NCBI RefSeq assembly: GCF_028553725.1
Contig: NZ_CP067124.1
Span: 2,180,001 to 2,244,000 of the forward strand
Direction of reading: 5' to 3'
DNA length: 64,000 nt
Source of the DNA: Paracoccus alcaliphilus
GTDB taxonomy: Bacteria; Pseudomonadota; Alphaproteobacteria; Rhodobacterales; Rhodobacteraceae
Within the stretch, counting starts at the first letter, position 1. Each line of letters starts with the position of its first letter. Shown piece by piece: positions 18,790-27,886 of this stretch. Under the pieces are notes generated by a model. It was not told the origin of the DNA. It made no database searches and worked only from the letters and a program-made list of their open reading frames with translations. The position numbers and the translations under genes are program-made.

Positions 18790-20129
18790 CCACGCTGGCC
18801 GCCGATGTCGCGCTGGACCGGCTGACGCATCGGCGGGTGCTGGCCATCGCCCTGCCGATCGTGCTGTCGAATGTCACCGTGCCGCTGCTGGGGCTGGTCG
18901 ATACCGGCGTGATCGGCCAGCTGGGCCGGCCCGAACCCATCGGCGCGGTGGGGCTGGGGGCGGTGATCCTTACCTCGGTCTATTGGATCTTCGGCTTTCT
19001 GCGCATGGGCACGTCGGGACTGGTGGCGCAAAGCCACGGGGCAGGGGACGCGGTCGAGACCGGCGCCCATCTGCTGCGGGCGCTGGCCATTGCCGGGATG
19101 GCGGGGCTGGCGCTGATCGCGCTGCAATACCCGCTGTTCGCGGGCGCCTTCGCGCTGGCCCCGGCGTCAGATGCGGTCGAGGAACTGGCCCGCGATTACA
19201 TGGGCATCCGTATCTGGGGCGCGCCTGCGACCATCGGGCTTTACGCCATCACCGGCTGGCTGATCGCGGTAGAGCGGACCCGCGCCGTGCTGGGCCTGCA
19301 ACTGTTGCAGAACGGGCTGAACGTGCTGCTGTCGGTCTGGCTGGTGCTGGGACTGGGTTTCGAGATCCGCGGCCTTGCCACCGCCACGCTGATCGCGGAA
19401 TGGAGCGGGTTGCTGCTGGGCCTGTGGCTGGCGCGCAGCGCCTTGCGGCGGGCCATCGCCACTTTGCGGGCTGGCGCGGCGCTGTTTGCGCGCGACAAGC
19501 TGGGGCGGCTGGCGCGGGTCAACAGCGATATCATGATCCGTTCGGTGCTGCTTCAGGGCTCTTTCACCACCTTCCTGTTCATGGGGGCGGCGCAGGGCGA
19601 CGTGGCGCTGGCCGCCAATCAGGTGCTGTTGCAGTTTCTGGCGATCACGGCCTATGCGCTGGACGGGTTCGCCTATGCCGCCGAAAGCCTTGTCGGGCAG
19701 GCGGTGGGCAGGCGGCGTCCGGACCGGGTGCGCCGCGCCGCCATCCTGACATCGCAATGGGGGATCGCGGGGGCGGTCTGTCTGGGGCTGGCGTTCTGGC
19801 TGGCGGGCGGCGCGATCATCGACCTGCTGACGACATCGGCCGAGGTGCGGGCCGAGGCGCGGCTGTATCTGGTCTGGATGGGTTTTGCGCCGCTGCTGGG
19901 CGTGGCCAGCTGGATGCTGGACGGCGTCTTCATCGGCGCCACCCTGACGCGAGAGATGCGGGTGGCGATGATCCAGTCGGTGCTGGTCTATGTCGCGGTG
20001 CTGCTGGTGCTGCCGCCGCTGATGGGCAATCACGGGCTGTGGGCGGCCTTGATGGTGCTGAACACGATGCGCGGGCTGACGATGCTGGTGCGATATCCCC
20101 GCGCGGAACAGGCGGCACAGTCAGCCTGA
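18786..20129 (+). CDS. MATE-family (DinF-type) multidrug/metabolite exporter
   Basis: A 447-residue inner-membrane protein with about twelve hydrophobic helices arranged as two similar halves. The first helix region ALPIVLSNVTVPLLGLVDTG and the conserved GFLRMGTSGLVAQ match MATE transporters of the DinF branch. It is expected to export organic compounds in exchange for Na+ or H+. The ATG is the one overlapping the thioesterase stop; a longer upstream frame reads through the thioesterase coding region and is rejected. What it moves is unknown. Confidence 0.9.
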   Translation: MTTLAADVALDRLTHRRVLAIALPIVLSNVTVPLLGLVDTGVIGQLGRPEPIGAVGLGAVILTSVYWIFGFLRMGTSGLVAQSHGAGDAVETGAHLLRALAIAGMAGLALIALQYPLFAGAFALAPASDAVEELARDYMGIRIWGAPATIGLYAITGWLIAVERTRAVLGLQLLQNGLNVLLSVWLVLGLGFEIRGLATATLIAEWSGLLLGLWLARSALRRAIATLRAGAALFARDKLGRLARVNSDIMIRSVLLQGSFTTFLFMGAAQGDVALAANQVLLQFLAITAYALDGFAYAAESLVGQAVGRRRPDRVRRAAILTSQWGIAGAVCLGLAFWLAGGAIIDLLTTSAEVRAEARLYLVWMGFAPLLGVASWMLDGVFIGATLTREMRVAMIQSVLVYVAVLLVLPPLMGNHGLWAALMVLNTMRGLTMLVRYPRAEQAAQSA

Positions 20130-20189
20130 AGGGATGAAAGGGCCGCGCGCGGGCGGCGGCCCCGGTCTTGTCGTGGGTGGGCGGTCAGA

Positions 20190-20507
20190 TCACTCGGTTT
20201 CCTCGATGACCTGACGGCGGGCGGTATCCAGAAGTTCGGCCATCTTGGCGCGGATCGTCGCCTCGTCGGACTTGCCGGACAGGTCGTCCGCGATCTTGCG
20301 GAACACGTCCTCGTCGCCGGGGCTTTGGAAATCGGCGGTGACGACGGTCATCGCATAGCTGCGGATATCCTCGCCTTCCTTGCCAAGCAGGCCCGCAGCC
20401 CATTCGCCCAGCAGGCGGTTGCGCCGCGCCTCGGCCTTGAAGCGCAGATCGGCGTCATGGGCGAACTTGGCTTCATAGGCGCGTTCGCGATCGTCGAAGG
20501 TGGACAT
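20190..20507 (-). CDS. ATP synthase zeta inhibitor subunit (DUF1476)
   Basis: A 105-residue helical protein starting STFDDRERAYEAKFAHDADL and ending in EETE. It closely resembles the Paracoccus denitrificans F1-ATPase zeta subunit, which blocks ATP hydrolysis by inserting its N-terminal helix between catalytic subunits. The segment RRNRLLGEWAAGLLGK is family-typical. The start follows AGGAGG; an upstream in-frame Met lacks a site. It is transcribed divergently from purC, a common arrangement in the group. Identity of the family is clear; regulation is not visible. Confidence 0.9.
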   Translation of the reverse strand: MSTFDDRERAYEAKFAHDADLRFKAEARRNRLLGEWAAGLLGKEGEDIRSYAMTVVTADFQSPGDEDVFRKIADDLSGKSDEATIRAKMAELLDTARRQVIEETE

Positions 20508-20631
20508 GAAGGGGCCTCCTGTTACTGCTCTTTTGATATGACCACAGAAACCCCTTGCCGCAAGCCTTGTATTGCCCATCATGCCTGTTCTGCGCTAAGG
20601 CGCGATCGAGGATATGGGAAAGGACCGTGTC

Positions 20632-21396
20632 ATGGCTCCGCGTCGCAAGAAAGTTTACGAAGGCAAGGCGAAGATCCTCTATGAAGGAACCGAGCCGGGC
20701 ACCCTGATCCAGTATTTCAAGGATGACGCGACCGCCTTCAACGCCCAGAAGAAGGCGGTGGTCGAGGGCAAGGGCGTCCTGAACAACCGCCTGTCCGAAT
20801 TCTTCATGAACGGGTTGACCAATATCGGCGTGCCCAATCACTTCATCCGCCGCGTCAACATGCGCGAACAGCTGATCCGGCAGGTCGAGATCGTCCCGCT
20901 GGAAGTGATCGTGCGCAATTTCGCCGCAGGATCGCTGTCCAAGCGGCTGGGGATCGAGGAGGGCACGCTGCTGCCGCGCCCCATCGTCGAATACAGCTTC
21001 AAGAACGACGAGTTGGGCGACCCGATGGTGTCCGAGGAATATATCATCGCCTTCGGCTGGGCCACGCAGCAGGATCTGGACGACATCGTGTCGCTGGCGC
21101 TGCGCGTCAACGATTTCCTGTCGGGCGTGTTCTATGGCGTCGGCATCAAGCTGATCGATTTCAAGATCGAGATCGGCCGGATCTGGGACAACGATTATAT
21201 GCGCCTGATCGTCGCTGACGAGATCAGCCCCGACAGTTGCCGCTTGTGGGATGTCAAGACCGGGCAGAAGCTGGACAAGGATGTCTTTCGCCGCGATCTG
21301 GGCAACCTGACCGACGCCTATACCGAGGTGGCGCGCAGGCTGGGCCTGATGCCCGCCAATGCCACCGCCATCCACAAACCGACCGTTATCAACTGA
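20632..21396 (+). CDS. purC: Phosphoribosylaminoimidazole-succinocarboxamide synthase
   Basis: A 254-residue SAICAR synthetase joining CAIR and aspartate with ATP in purine synthesis. Signatures include [13 protein letters not shown] at the N-terminus, [10 protein letters not shown] and [16 protein letters not shown], which hold ATP and substrate. The start follows GGGAAAGGA by eight bases; an ATG six codons earlier overlaps that site and is less likely. The purS gene follows after 12 bases. Confidence 0.96.
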   Translation: MAPRRKKVYEGKAKILYEGTEPGTLIQYFKDDATAFNAQKKAVVEGKGVLNNRLSEFFMNGLTNIGVPNHFIRRVNMREQLIRQVEIVPLEVIVRNFAAGSLSKRLGIEEGTLLPRPIVEYSFKNDELGDPMVSEEYIIAFGWATQQDLDDIVSLALRVNDFLSGVFYGVGIKLIDFKIEIGRIWDNDYMRLIVADEISPDSCRLWDVKTGQKLDKDVFRRDLGNLTDAYTEVARRLGLMPANATAIHKPTVIN

Positions 21397-21408
21397 AAGA
21401 GACTGCCG

Positions 21409-21648
21409 ATGAAAGCGCGCGTGACCATCATGCTGAAGGACGGCGTCCTTGACCCTCAGGGCGAGGCGATCCGCCACGCGCTGGGCGGTCTGGGACACAA
21501 GGGGGTGTCGGGCGTGCGGCAGGGCAAGCTGATCGAGCTGGACCTTGACGCCACCGACGCCGATGCCGCCCGCGCCGAAGTCGCGAAGATGTGCGAGGGG
21601 CTGCTGGCGAATACCGTGATCGAGAAATATTCGATCGAAATCGTCTGA
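21409..21648 (+). CDS. purS: Phosphoribosylformylglycinamidine synthase subunit PurS
   Basis: A 79-residue subunit of the three-part FGAM synthase (PurS-PurQ-PurL). It has the small ferredoxin-like fold, MKARVTIMLKDGVLDPQG at the start and VIEKYSIEIV at the end. It usually precedes purQ directly, but here the next gene is an ABC transporter ATPase, so purQ and purL must be elsewhere. Spacing to purC shows the two form an operon. Confidence 0.95.
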   Translation: MKARVTIMLKDGVLDPQGEAIRHALGGLGHKGVSGVRQGKLIELDLDATDADAARAEVAKMCEGLLANTVIEKYSIEIV

Positions 21649-21723
21649 CGCAGCGGCAGCGACGCTTCGGGGCGGCAAAACCGCACGGAAGTCGTTGCAT
21701 TCCGTTCGTATTTGTCGCCCAAT

Positions 21724-22545
21724 ATGGCAATGAACAGCCAGACGACCGCATCCGCCACACCCGCCGCCGCAGCCAGCGAAGCCCCGGTGATCGCGATCCG
21801 CGATCTGCACAAGTCCTATGGGCCGCTCGATGTCATCAAGGGCGTGTCCCTGACTGCGCCGCGCGGCCATGTCATCAGCCTGATCGGCTCTTCCGGGTCG
21901 GGTAAATCCACCTTGCTGCGCTGCTGCAACCTGCTGGAAAACAGCCAGCAGGGCGATATCCTGTTCGAGGATGAGGCCGTGCGCTGGAAGGGGCGGGGGC
22001 AAGACCGCGTTCCCGCCGACCGGGCGCAGGTGACGCGGTTCCGCACCAACCTGTCGATGGTGTTCCAGCAGTTCAACCTGTGGTCACATCTCAGCATCCT
22101 GCAAAACGTGATGGAGGCGCCGGTGACGGTGCTGGGCCAGCCCCGCGCCGAGGTCGAGGCCCGCGCCCGCGCGCTGCTGGACAAGGTCGGCATCGGCAGC
22201 AAATGCGACGCATGGCCCGCGCAGCTGTCGGGTGGCCAGCAGCAGCGCGCCGCGATTGCCCGCGCGCTGTGCATGCAGCCCAAGGCGCTGCTGTTCGACG
22301 AACCGACCAGCGCGCTGGACCCCGAATTGCAGCAAGAGGTCGTGCGCGTCATCAAGGATCTGGCCGGCGAACACCGCACCATGATCCTTGTCACCCACGA
22401 CATGCGCCTTGCCGCCGATGTCAGCGATCACGTCGTGTTCCTGCATGACGGGCTGGTGGCCGAGCAAGGCCCGCCCGCGCAGCTTTTCGGCGACCCGCAG
22501 TCCGAGCGTCTGCGCCGCTTTCTCAGTGCAACGATGGCGGCCTGA
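21724..22545 (+). CDS. Amino-acid-type ABC transporter ATPase
   Basis: An ATP-binding subunit (about 273 residues) of a polar amino acid importer. Walker A is GSSGSGKST, the Q loop is in FQQFNLWSHL, the signature is LSGGQQQR, and Walker B with the D loop is LLFDEPTSALDP, with the switch His in VTHDM. A long acidic-neutral N-terminal extension precedes the domain, so the true start could be 21730 or another near codon; no strong ribosome site is seen. The gene heads the transporter set and works on the inner face of the membrane. Confidence 0.9.
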   Translation: MAMNSQTTASATPAAAASEAPVIAIRDLHKSYGPLDVIKGVSLTAPRGHVISLIGSSGSGKSTLLRCCNLLENSQQGDILFEDEAVRWKGRGQDRVPADRAQVTRFRTNLSMVFQQFNLWSHLSILQNVMEAPVTVLGQPRAEVEARARALLDKVGIGSKCDAWPAQLSGGQQQRAAIARALCMQPKALLFDEPTSALDPELQQEVVRVIKDLAGEHRTMILVTHDMRLAADVSDHVVFLHDGLVAEQGPPAQLFGDPQSERLRRFLSATMAA

Positions 22546-22587
22546 ACCAACAGGCCAGCCGATTTTCCCAACAGGAGACCCTGAAAC

Positions 22588-23310
22588 ATGAAGAAACTGA
22601 TCCTTGCCGCCTCTGCCCTCGCGCTGACTGCGGGACTGGCCCATGCCCAGACCGTGCGGCTGGGCACCGAGGGTGCCTATCCTCCGTATAACTTCATCGA
22701 CGACAGCGGCGAGGTGGCGGGTTTTGAACGCGATCTGGGCGACGAGCTGTGCGTGCGCGCCGCGCTGGACTGCGTCTGGGTCAAGAACGACTGGGATTCG
22801 ATCATCCCCAACCTCGTCTCGGGCAATTACGACGCGGTTCTGGCGGGCATGGCGATCAACGAAGAACGCCAGCGCGTGATCCAGTTCAGCCAGAACTACA
22901 TCCCGCCGGCATCATCGGCCTATGCCGCGCTGTCCGAGGATGTCGATCTGGAAAGCGGCATCATCGCCGCCCAGACCGGCACCATTCAGGCCAGCCATGC
23001 CGCCGAAATCGGCGCGACGGTGCTGGAATTCGCCTCGCCCGATGAAACGCTGGCGGCGGTGCGCAACGGTCAGGCCGACGCGGTTCTGGCCGACAAGGAT
23101 TACCTTGTCCCGCATGTCGCCGAATCGAATGGCGAACTGGTCTGGATCGGCGAGGACATCAATCTGGATGAAGGCATCGGTGTCGGCCTGCGCCAGTCCG
23201 ACAACGATCTGAAGGACAAATTCGACGAAGCCATCACCTCGATGAAAGAGGATGGCAGCCTGAACGAGCTGCTGGGCAAGTGGTTCGGCGAGGACGCCCG
23301 CCTGTTCTGA
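22588..23310 (+). CDS. Periplasmic amino-acid-binding protein
   Basis: A 240-residue secreted solute-binding protein. The signal peptide is MKKLILAASALALTAGLAHA, cleaved before QTVRLG, and the start follows AGGAG. The mature part matches the family 3 binding fold, with GTEGAYPPYNFID, AVLAGMAINEERQ and the late LVWIGEDINLDEG segments. It likely binds a basic or small polar amino acid or an opine-like compound, which cannot be fixed from sequence. A stable hairpin follows the stop, typical for raising binding-protein mRNA over permease mRNA. Confidence 0.9.
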   Translation: MKKLILAASALALTAGLAHAQTVRLGTEGAYPPYNFIDDSGEVAGFERDLGDELCVRAALDCVWVKNDWDSIIPNLVSGNYDAVLAGMAINEERQRVIQFSQNYIPPASSAYAALSEDVDLESGIIAAQTGTIQASHAAEIGATVLEFASPDETLAAVRNGQADAVLADKDYLVPHVAESNGELVWIGEDINLDEGIGVGLRQSDNDLKDKFDEAITSMKEDGSLNELLGKWFGEDARLF

Positions 23311-23322
23311 TGATCTGACACC

Positions 23323-23351
23323 CCGCCATCCGGGCCTGATCCGGGTGGCGG
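23323..23351 (+). promoter_or_regulatory. mRNA hairpin between binding protein and permease genes
   Basis: CCGCCATCCGG and CCGGGTGGCGG pair over eleven positions (one G-U) around a seven-base loop, just after the stop of the binding-protein gene. No U tract follows, so it more probably protects or processes the binding-protein mRNA than terminates. That fits the need for more binding protein than permease. Confidence 0.5.
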
Positions 23352-23367
23352 CCGCGCGGATGGACCC

Positions 23368-24249
23368 ATGCCTGCATCTTGTGCCGATCCTGCCTCGCTG
23401 GAGGGAATTGCCTGGCTGATGTGCTACCTGACCTCGGGTAAGCATCTGCTGTTCTATGCCAGTTTCGGCACCGTCCTTCTGCTGCTGGCGATCACCGCGC
23501 CGATTGCGCTGCTGCTGGGCTATGGCGGGGCGATGGCCTCGCGCTCGGGCTTTGCGCCGCTCAGGTGGTTCGGCAAGGTCTATACCTCGATGGTGCGCGG
23601 CGTGCCGGATATCGTGTTCTTCCTGTTCGTGCCCATCGCGCTGGATCAGGCCTTTGAATGGACGCGCCACCAGTTCCTGTGCGACAGCGACGCGCCGGTG
23701 CGGCAGGGCAATGACTTCATCGTCTGCGCGGCGGCCAAGCTGCCTTTGTCCAGCAGCCCGGCATGGGTGCACGATCTGTACGGCATCTTTCTGGCGGTGA
23801 TCGCCTTTTCGGTGGTCTTCGGCGCCTTTGCGGCGAATGTCCTTTACGGCGCGATGCAGGCAGTGCCGCGCGCGCAACTGGAAACCGCCGAGGCTTACGG
23901 GATGAGCCCGCGTCAGGTGACGCGCCGGGTGCTGGTGCCGCAGATGTGGACCTATGCGCTTCCGGGCCTGTCGAACCTGTGGATGATCCTGATCAAGGCC
24001 ACGCCGCTGCTGTTCCTGCTGGGGGTCGAGGATATCGTCTATTGGGCGCGGGAACTGGGCGGGGCCAAGACCAGTGCCTTCGCCTATCCGCATCCCGACT
24101 GGCGGCTTTACTATTTCCTGGCGATCCTCGTGTTCTATCTGTTCATGACCTGGATATCCGAGCGTGCCCTGCGCCGCCTGTCGCGCAACCTGTCGGCCGG
24201 ACAGGCCACCATGGCGGGCGAGCGGTTGCGCAAGGGGGCCGCGGCATGA
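23368..24249 (+). CDS. Amino-acid ABC transporter permease 1
   Basis: A 293-residue membrane subunit with about five to six hydrophobic helices. The EAYGMSPRQVTRRVLVPQM segment is the EAA loop contacting the ATPase. A polar insert of about 40 residues (FLCDSDAPVRQGNDFIVCAAA) sits between helices in the first half, longer than in classic HisQ proteins and with two Cys that may pair in the periplasm. Its stop overlaps the start of the second permease (ATGA). Confidence 0.88.
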   Translation: MPASCADPASLEGIAWLMCYLTSGKHLLFYASFGTVLLLLAITAPIALLLGYGGAMASRSGFAPLRWFGKVYTSMVRGVPDIVFFLFVPIALDQAFEWTRHQFLCDSDAPVRQGNDFIVCAAAKLPLSSSPAWVHDLYGIFLAVIAFSVVFGAFAANVLYGAMQAVPRAQLETAEAYGMSPRQVTRRVLVPQMWTYALPGLSNLWMILIKATPLLFLLGVEDIVYWARELGGAKTSAFAYPHPDWRLYYFLAILVFYLFMTWISERALRRLSRNLSAGQATMAGERLRKGAAA

Positions 24250-25070
24250 GCTGTCTGCAAACCATTGCCGATTATGGCCTGCGCTCGCTGGGTTATGGCG
24301 AAAGGCTGCTGCCGCGTTCGGATTTCACCCTGTGCCAGCAATTCACGCTGATCGGTTCGGGGCTGATCTGGAACATCTATTTCGCGGCGCTCGCGCTGTT
24401 CATCGGGTTCTTTCTGGCCAATGCGCTGGCCTTGGCCAAGGCCAGCGACCGGGTCTGGTTGCGCAAACCGGCCGAGGGCTTCATCTTTCTGTTCCGGGGC
24501 AGCCCGCTGTTCATCCAGTTCTTTCTTGCCTATCAGGCGTTGGTCCTGTTGCCGCGCGGCGGGGTGGATCTGTTCGGCATCCCCATCGCCACCAACTGGC
24601 TGACGCGGGCATGGGCCGGGGCGCTGATCGTGCTGACGCTGAACACGGCGGCCTATTCGGCGCAGATCTTCCACGGCGCGCTGATGGCCGTGCCGAGGGG
24701 CGATCTGGAGGCCGCCGACGCCTATGGCATGTCGGGGTGGAAGAAATTCCGCCGCGTGGTCTGGCCGACGATGATGCGGCTGGCATGGCCGTCCTATACC
24801 AACGAGGCGATCTTTCTGTTCCACGCCACCACGCTGGTGTTCTTTTCTGCCTTTCCGGCGTTCCAGCAAAAGGGCGACAGTCTTTACTATGCCAGCTATT
24901 TCGCCGATCAGACCTTCAACCCTTTTGTCGCCTATCCGATTGTGGCGGGATATTTCATCCTCTGCACATTGATCCTGATCGGGCTGTTCGGGATCATGAA
25001 CCGGCATCTGAACCGGCATCTGCCGGGGGCGAGGCCCCGATTGAAATACCGCCCGCAATTGATGAGATGA
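24246..25070 (+). CDS. Amino-acid ABC transporter permease 2
   Basis: A 274-residue HisM-like permease subunit with about five to six hydrophobic helices and the EAA loop DAYGMSGWKKFRRVVWPTM. It couples to the first permease by a four-base overlap and ends four bases before the ligase gene. Together with the ATPase and binding protein it forms a complete importer, working at the inner membrane. The C-terminal tail is basic. Confidence 0.88.
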   Translation: MSCLQTIADYGLRSLGYGERLLPRSDFTLCQQFTLIGSGLIWNIYFAALALFIGFFLANALALAKASDRVWLRKPAEGFIFLFRGSPLFIQFFLAYQALVLLPRGGVDLFGIPIATNWLTRAWAGALIVLTLNTAAYSAQIFHGALMAVPRGDLEAADAYGMSGWKKFRRVVWPTMMRLAWPSYTNEAIFLFHATTLVFFSAFPAFQQKGDSLYYASYFADQTFNPFVAYPIVAGYFILCTLILIGLFGIMNRHLNRHLPGARPRLKYRPQLMR

Positions 25071-25074
25071 AATC

Positions 25075-26406
25075 ATGGACTGGTTGAGAGACCACCCCGA
25101 GGTCAAGACGATCCGCGTCGCCGCCGCAGACCTGAACGGCGTCGCGCGGGGCAAGCGGCTGCCTGCACGCCATGCCGACAAGCTGCTGGAGGAGGGGACG
25201 AAATTTCCCTATTCCGTCCTGAACCTCGATATCTGGGGCGAGGATGTCGAGGACAGCCCGCTGGTCTTCGAGATCGGTGATCCCGACGGGCTGCTGCTGC
25301 CGACCGAACGCGGCTTTTTGCCGATGCCGTGGCTGGATGCGCCGACCGCGCTGCTGCCCTTGTGGATGTTCCACCCCGACGGCCGCCCCTATGAGGGCGA
25401 TCCGCGTCAGGCGCTGGCCCGTGTCGCCGAACGCTATCAGGCCGCCGGTCTGGTGCCGGTGGTCGCGACCGAGCTTGAATTCTTCCTGATCGACGATTCC
25501 GGCCGCCAGTTGCGGGTGCCGCCCAGCCCGCGTTCCGGCAAGCGCCGCACCGGCGGCGAGGTTCTCAGCCTCAAGGCGCTGGATGCCTTCGATCAGTTCT
25601 TCACCGCGCTTTACGACGCCTGCGAGACGATGGATGTGCCCGCCGACACCGCCATTTCCGAAGCCGGGCCGGGTCAGTTCGAGATCAACCTGATGCATCA
25701 GGCCGACCCGATGAAGGCCGCCGACGACACATGGCTGTTCAAGATGCTGGTCAAGGGCATCGCCCGCCAGTTCGGCTTTGCCGCCAGCTTCATGGCAAAA
25801 CCCTATGAGATGTGGTCGGGCTCGGGGATGCATATGCATTTCTCGATCCTCGACCGGACCGGACGCAACATCTTCGACAATGGCGGCCCCGAGGGCACAG
25901 AGCAGTTGCGTCACGCGGTGGCGGGATGCCTGCGGGCCATGCCCGGTTCGACCCTGCTGTTTGCGCCGCATGAAAATTCCTATGACCGGCTGGTGCCCAA
26001 TGCCCATGCGCCGACCGGCATCGGCTGGGCCTATGAAAACCGCACCGCCGCGATCCGCATTCCGTCATCGGGGCCGAAGGCGCGGCGGATCGAGCATCGG
26101 GTGGCGGGTGGCGACGTGAACCCCTATCTGACCGTGGCCGCGATCCTTGGCGCGGCGCTGGACGGGATCGAGGACCGGCTGGAACCACCCGCGCCGTTCA
26201 AGGGCAACGCCTATGACCAGAACCTTGACCAGCTTCCGGGCGACTGGGGCGCGGCGATCGAAGCCTTTGACAAATGCACCGAGATCCGCCGCATCTTCCC
26301 CGAGCATCTGGTCGAGAATTACCTGATGACCAAGCGGCAAGAGCTGCATTACATGGCCGAACTGTCCGACGAGGAAACGGTCGAGCTGTATCTGGACACG
26401 GTCTGA
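25075..26406 (+). CDS. Glutamine-synthetase-like gamma-glutamyl ligase
   Basis: A 443-residue ATP-dependent ligase of the glutamine synthetase superfamily, in the PuuA/gamma-glutamylpolyamine synthetase branch, not GlnA. The N-terminal beta-grasp region (AADLNGVARGKRLP) and catalytic segments ATELEFFL, SEAGPGQFEINL, SGSGMHMHFSI and NRTAAIRIPSSG are visible. It lies four bases after the importer permease, so the imported amine or amino acid is probably glutamylated on entry. The adenylylation loop of GlnA is absent, so the usual nitrogen control does not apply. The substrate is unknown. Confidence 0.85.
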   Translation: MDWLRDHPEVKTIRVAAADLNGVARGKRLPARHADKLLEEGTKFPYSVLNLDIWGEDVEDSPLVFEIGDPDGLLLPTERGFLPMPWLDAPTALLPLWMFHPDGRPYEGDPRQALARVAERYQAAGLVPVVATELEFFLIDDSGRQLRVPPSPRSGKRRTGGEVLSLKALDAFDQFFTALYDACETMDVPADTAISEAGPGQFEINLMHQADPMKAADDTWLFKMLVKGIARQFGFAASFMAKPYEMWSGSGMHMHFSILDRTGRNIFDNGGPEGTEQLRHAVAGCLRAMPGSTLLFAPHENSYDRLVPNAHAPTGIGWAYENRTAAIRIPSSGPKARRIEHRVAGGDVNPYLTVAAILGAALDGIEDRLEPPAPFKGNAYDQNLDQLPGDWGAAIEAFDKCTEIRRIFPEHLVENYLMTKRQELHYMAELSDEETVELYLDTV

Positions 26407-26520
26407 CCGCCGCGCCCGCGATTTTTTTGCGGATGTCGGGAATAGACCTTCATGCCCCGCGTTCTTGTGGTGTCGGGCCGGACAGATCGGCCCGGCCTGT
26501 TCCAGTCAGAGGGTGATCAG

Positions 26521-27258
26521 ATGGCACGCATCAACGGAAATGGCTCGGCGAACCGGCTGAACGGCACCTCGGTCGCCGATCTCATCTATGGCCGCGACGG
26601 AGAGGACACGATCCGGGGCAATGGCGGCAACGATACGATCCACGGCGGCGATGATGACGATCTGGTCTATGGCGGCGCCGGCCACGACCGGATTTTCGGC
26701 GGCAAGGGCGAGGATCGCCTGTTCGGCGGCGCGGGCAACGACATCATCCGCGATTCAAGCGGCAACGACCTGCTGGATGGCGGTGCAGGCAATGACCGCC
26801 TGTTCGCGGGCGAAGGCAATGACACCATCCGCGGCGGCTCGGGCAATGACTATGTCAGGGCAGGCGAGGGCAACGACATCGTCCGGCTGGGCAGCGGCAA
26901 CGACCGCGCCTGGGGCGGCGAAGGCGATGACGCGATCTTCGGTGGTGCCGGGCGCGACATCATGTTCGGCGGAGAGGGCAACGATACCCTGAATGGCGGT
27001 GCCGGAAACGACGTGATGACCGGAGGCGAAGGCGCCGACCGCTTCGTCTTCAACGGTGGCCGCGACCGGATCACCGATTTCGAGCCCGGCGACGATCAGA
27101 TCGACCTGCGCAGTTGGAACCAGCTGGACAGCTGGAGCGATGTGCGCGGTGCCTCGCGTCAGGTGGGCAGCGACGTGCATATCAATGTCGGTGCCCACAA
27201 GCTGATCATTGAGGATTTTCGGCTTGGACAAATGGACAGTGACGACTTTCTGTTCTGA
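26521..27258 (+). CDS. Stand-alone RTX calcium-binding protein
   Basis: A 245-residue acidic protein built of about a dozen tandem GGxGxDxUx nonapeptides (for example GGNGNDTIHG, GGAGNDRLFAG), which fold into a calcium-binding beta roll. The tail (DRFVFNGGRDRITDFEPGDDQIDLRSW) resembles the C-terminal part of serralysins, used by type I secretion. There is no catalytic domain and no signal peptide, so it is probably exported by a type I system encoded elsewhere. The ATG after GAGGGTG is preferred; a frame continuing 23 codons upstream lacks a good site. A strong terminator follows. Confidence 0.85.
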   Translation: MARINGNGSANRLNGTSVADLIYGRDGEDTIRGNGGNDTIHGGDDDDLVYGGAGHDRIFGGKGEDRLFGGAGNDIIRDSSGNDLLDGGAGNDRLFAGEGNDTIRGGSGNDYVRAGEGNDIVRLGSGNDRAWGGEGDDAIFGGAGRDIMFGGEGNDTLNGGAGNDVMTGGEGADRFVFNGGRDRITDFEPGDDQIDLRSWNQLDSWSDVRGASRQVGSDVHINVGAHKLIIEDFRLGQMDSDDFLF

Positions 27259-27282
27259 AGAACGGCTTGACCGTCGGGCAGC

Positions 27283-27310
27283 GAGGGGCCAGAGATGGCC
27301 CCTCTTTTTT
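27283..27310 (+). terminator. Rho-independent terminator after the RTX gene
   Basis: GAGGGGCC and GGCCCCTC pair perfectly around AGAGAT and are followed by six T. It lies 24 bases past the RTX stop and closes that transcript. It also shows that the downstream phosphatase gene begins after this point and not at the earlier in-frame ATG. Confidence 0.92.
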
Positions 27311-27330
27311 ATCTGGCCGGGGCGCGCGCG

Positions 27331-27882
27331 ATGTATCCTGATCTTTACCTGATGCGTCACGGGCAGACCGAGTGGAACCTTGCGGGCCGGTTGCAGGGCA
27401 GGCTGGATTCGCCCCTGACCGACAAGGGGATCGCGCAGGCCGAACGTCAGCGCGGGCTGGTCGCGGGGGTGGATGCCGCGCGTTACGCCAGCACGCAGGG
27501 CAGGGCGCAGGCCAGCGCCCGGATCGTCTTTGACGGTGCCGCATTCGCGGGCGATGACCGGCTGGTCGAAATCGATATCGGCGATCATGCGGGCTCAAGC
27601 TATGCCGCGCTTCGCGCGCGGATGCCCGAGATCTTCACCGGCGGGCGGCTGGACTGGTATGACCGCGTGCCCGGCGGCGAGGGGTTTTCGGGGCTTGAGG
27701 CACGCTGCCGCGCGTTTCTGGACGGGCTGACCGGCCCGGCGCTGATCGTCACGCATGGCATCACGCTGAGAATGCTGCGGGTGCTGGCGCTTGGCTGGCC
27801 TATGGCGCGGCTGCCGCATTATTCGGTCGAACAGGGCGCGGTCCATGTGATCCGCGATGGCCGCTCCGAGATCTGGCGCTGA
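27331..27882 (+). CDS. Histidine phosphatase (phosphoglycerate mutase-like)
   Basis: A 183-residue member of the branch-2 histidine phosphatase superfamily. The RHG catalytic motif is LMRHGQTEWN, the second His lies in IVTHGITLRML, and conserved Arg/Glu residues include VEIDIGDHAG. The chosen ATG follows the upstream terminator; an ATG at 27295 falls inside its stem. It is shorter than glycolytic phosphoglycerate mutases and may act on another phosphate ester, such as alpha-ribazole phosphate or phosphoserine. It converges with the Hsp70-like gene four bases beyond. Confidence 0.85.
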   Translation: MYPDLYLMRHGQTEWNLAGRLQGRLDSPLTDKGIAQAERQRGLVAGVDAARYASTQGRAQASARIVFDGAAFAGDDRLVEIDIGDHAGSSYAALRARMPEIFTGGRLDWYDRVPGGEGFSGLEARCRAFLDGLTGPALIVTHGITLRMLRVLALGWPMARLPHYSVEQGAVHVIRDGRSEIWR

Positions 27883-27886
27883 AGGC

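Noticed and set aside
18525..20129. An upstream start for the MATE gene inside the thioesterase
   Set aside because: The extension reads the thioesterase in another frame and lacks a membrane protein pattern.
26407..26460. Terminator after the ligase gene
   Set aside because: The T run is not preceded by a proper stem.
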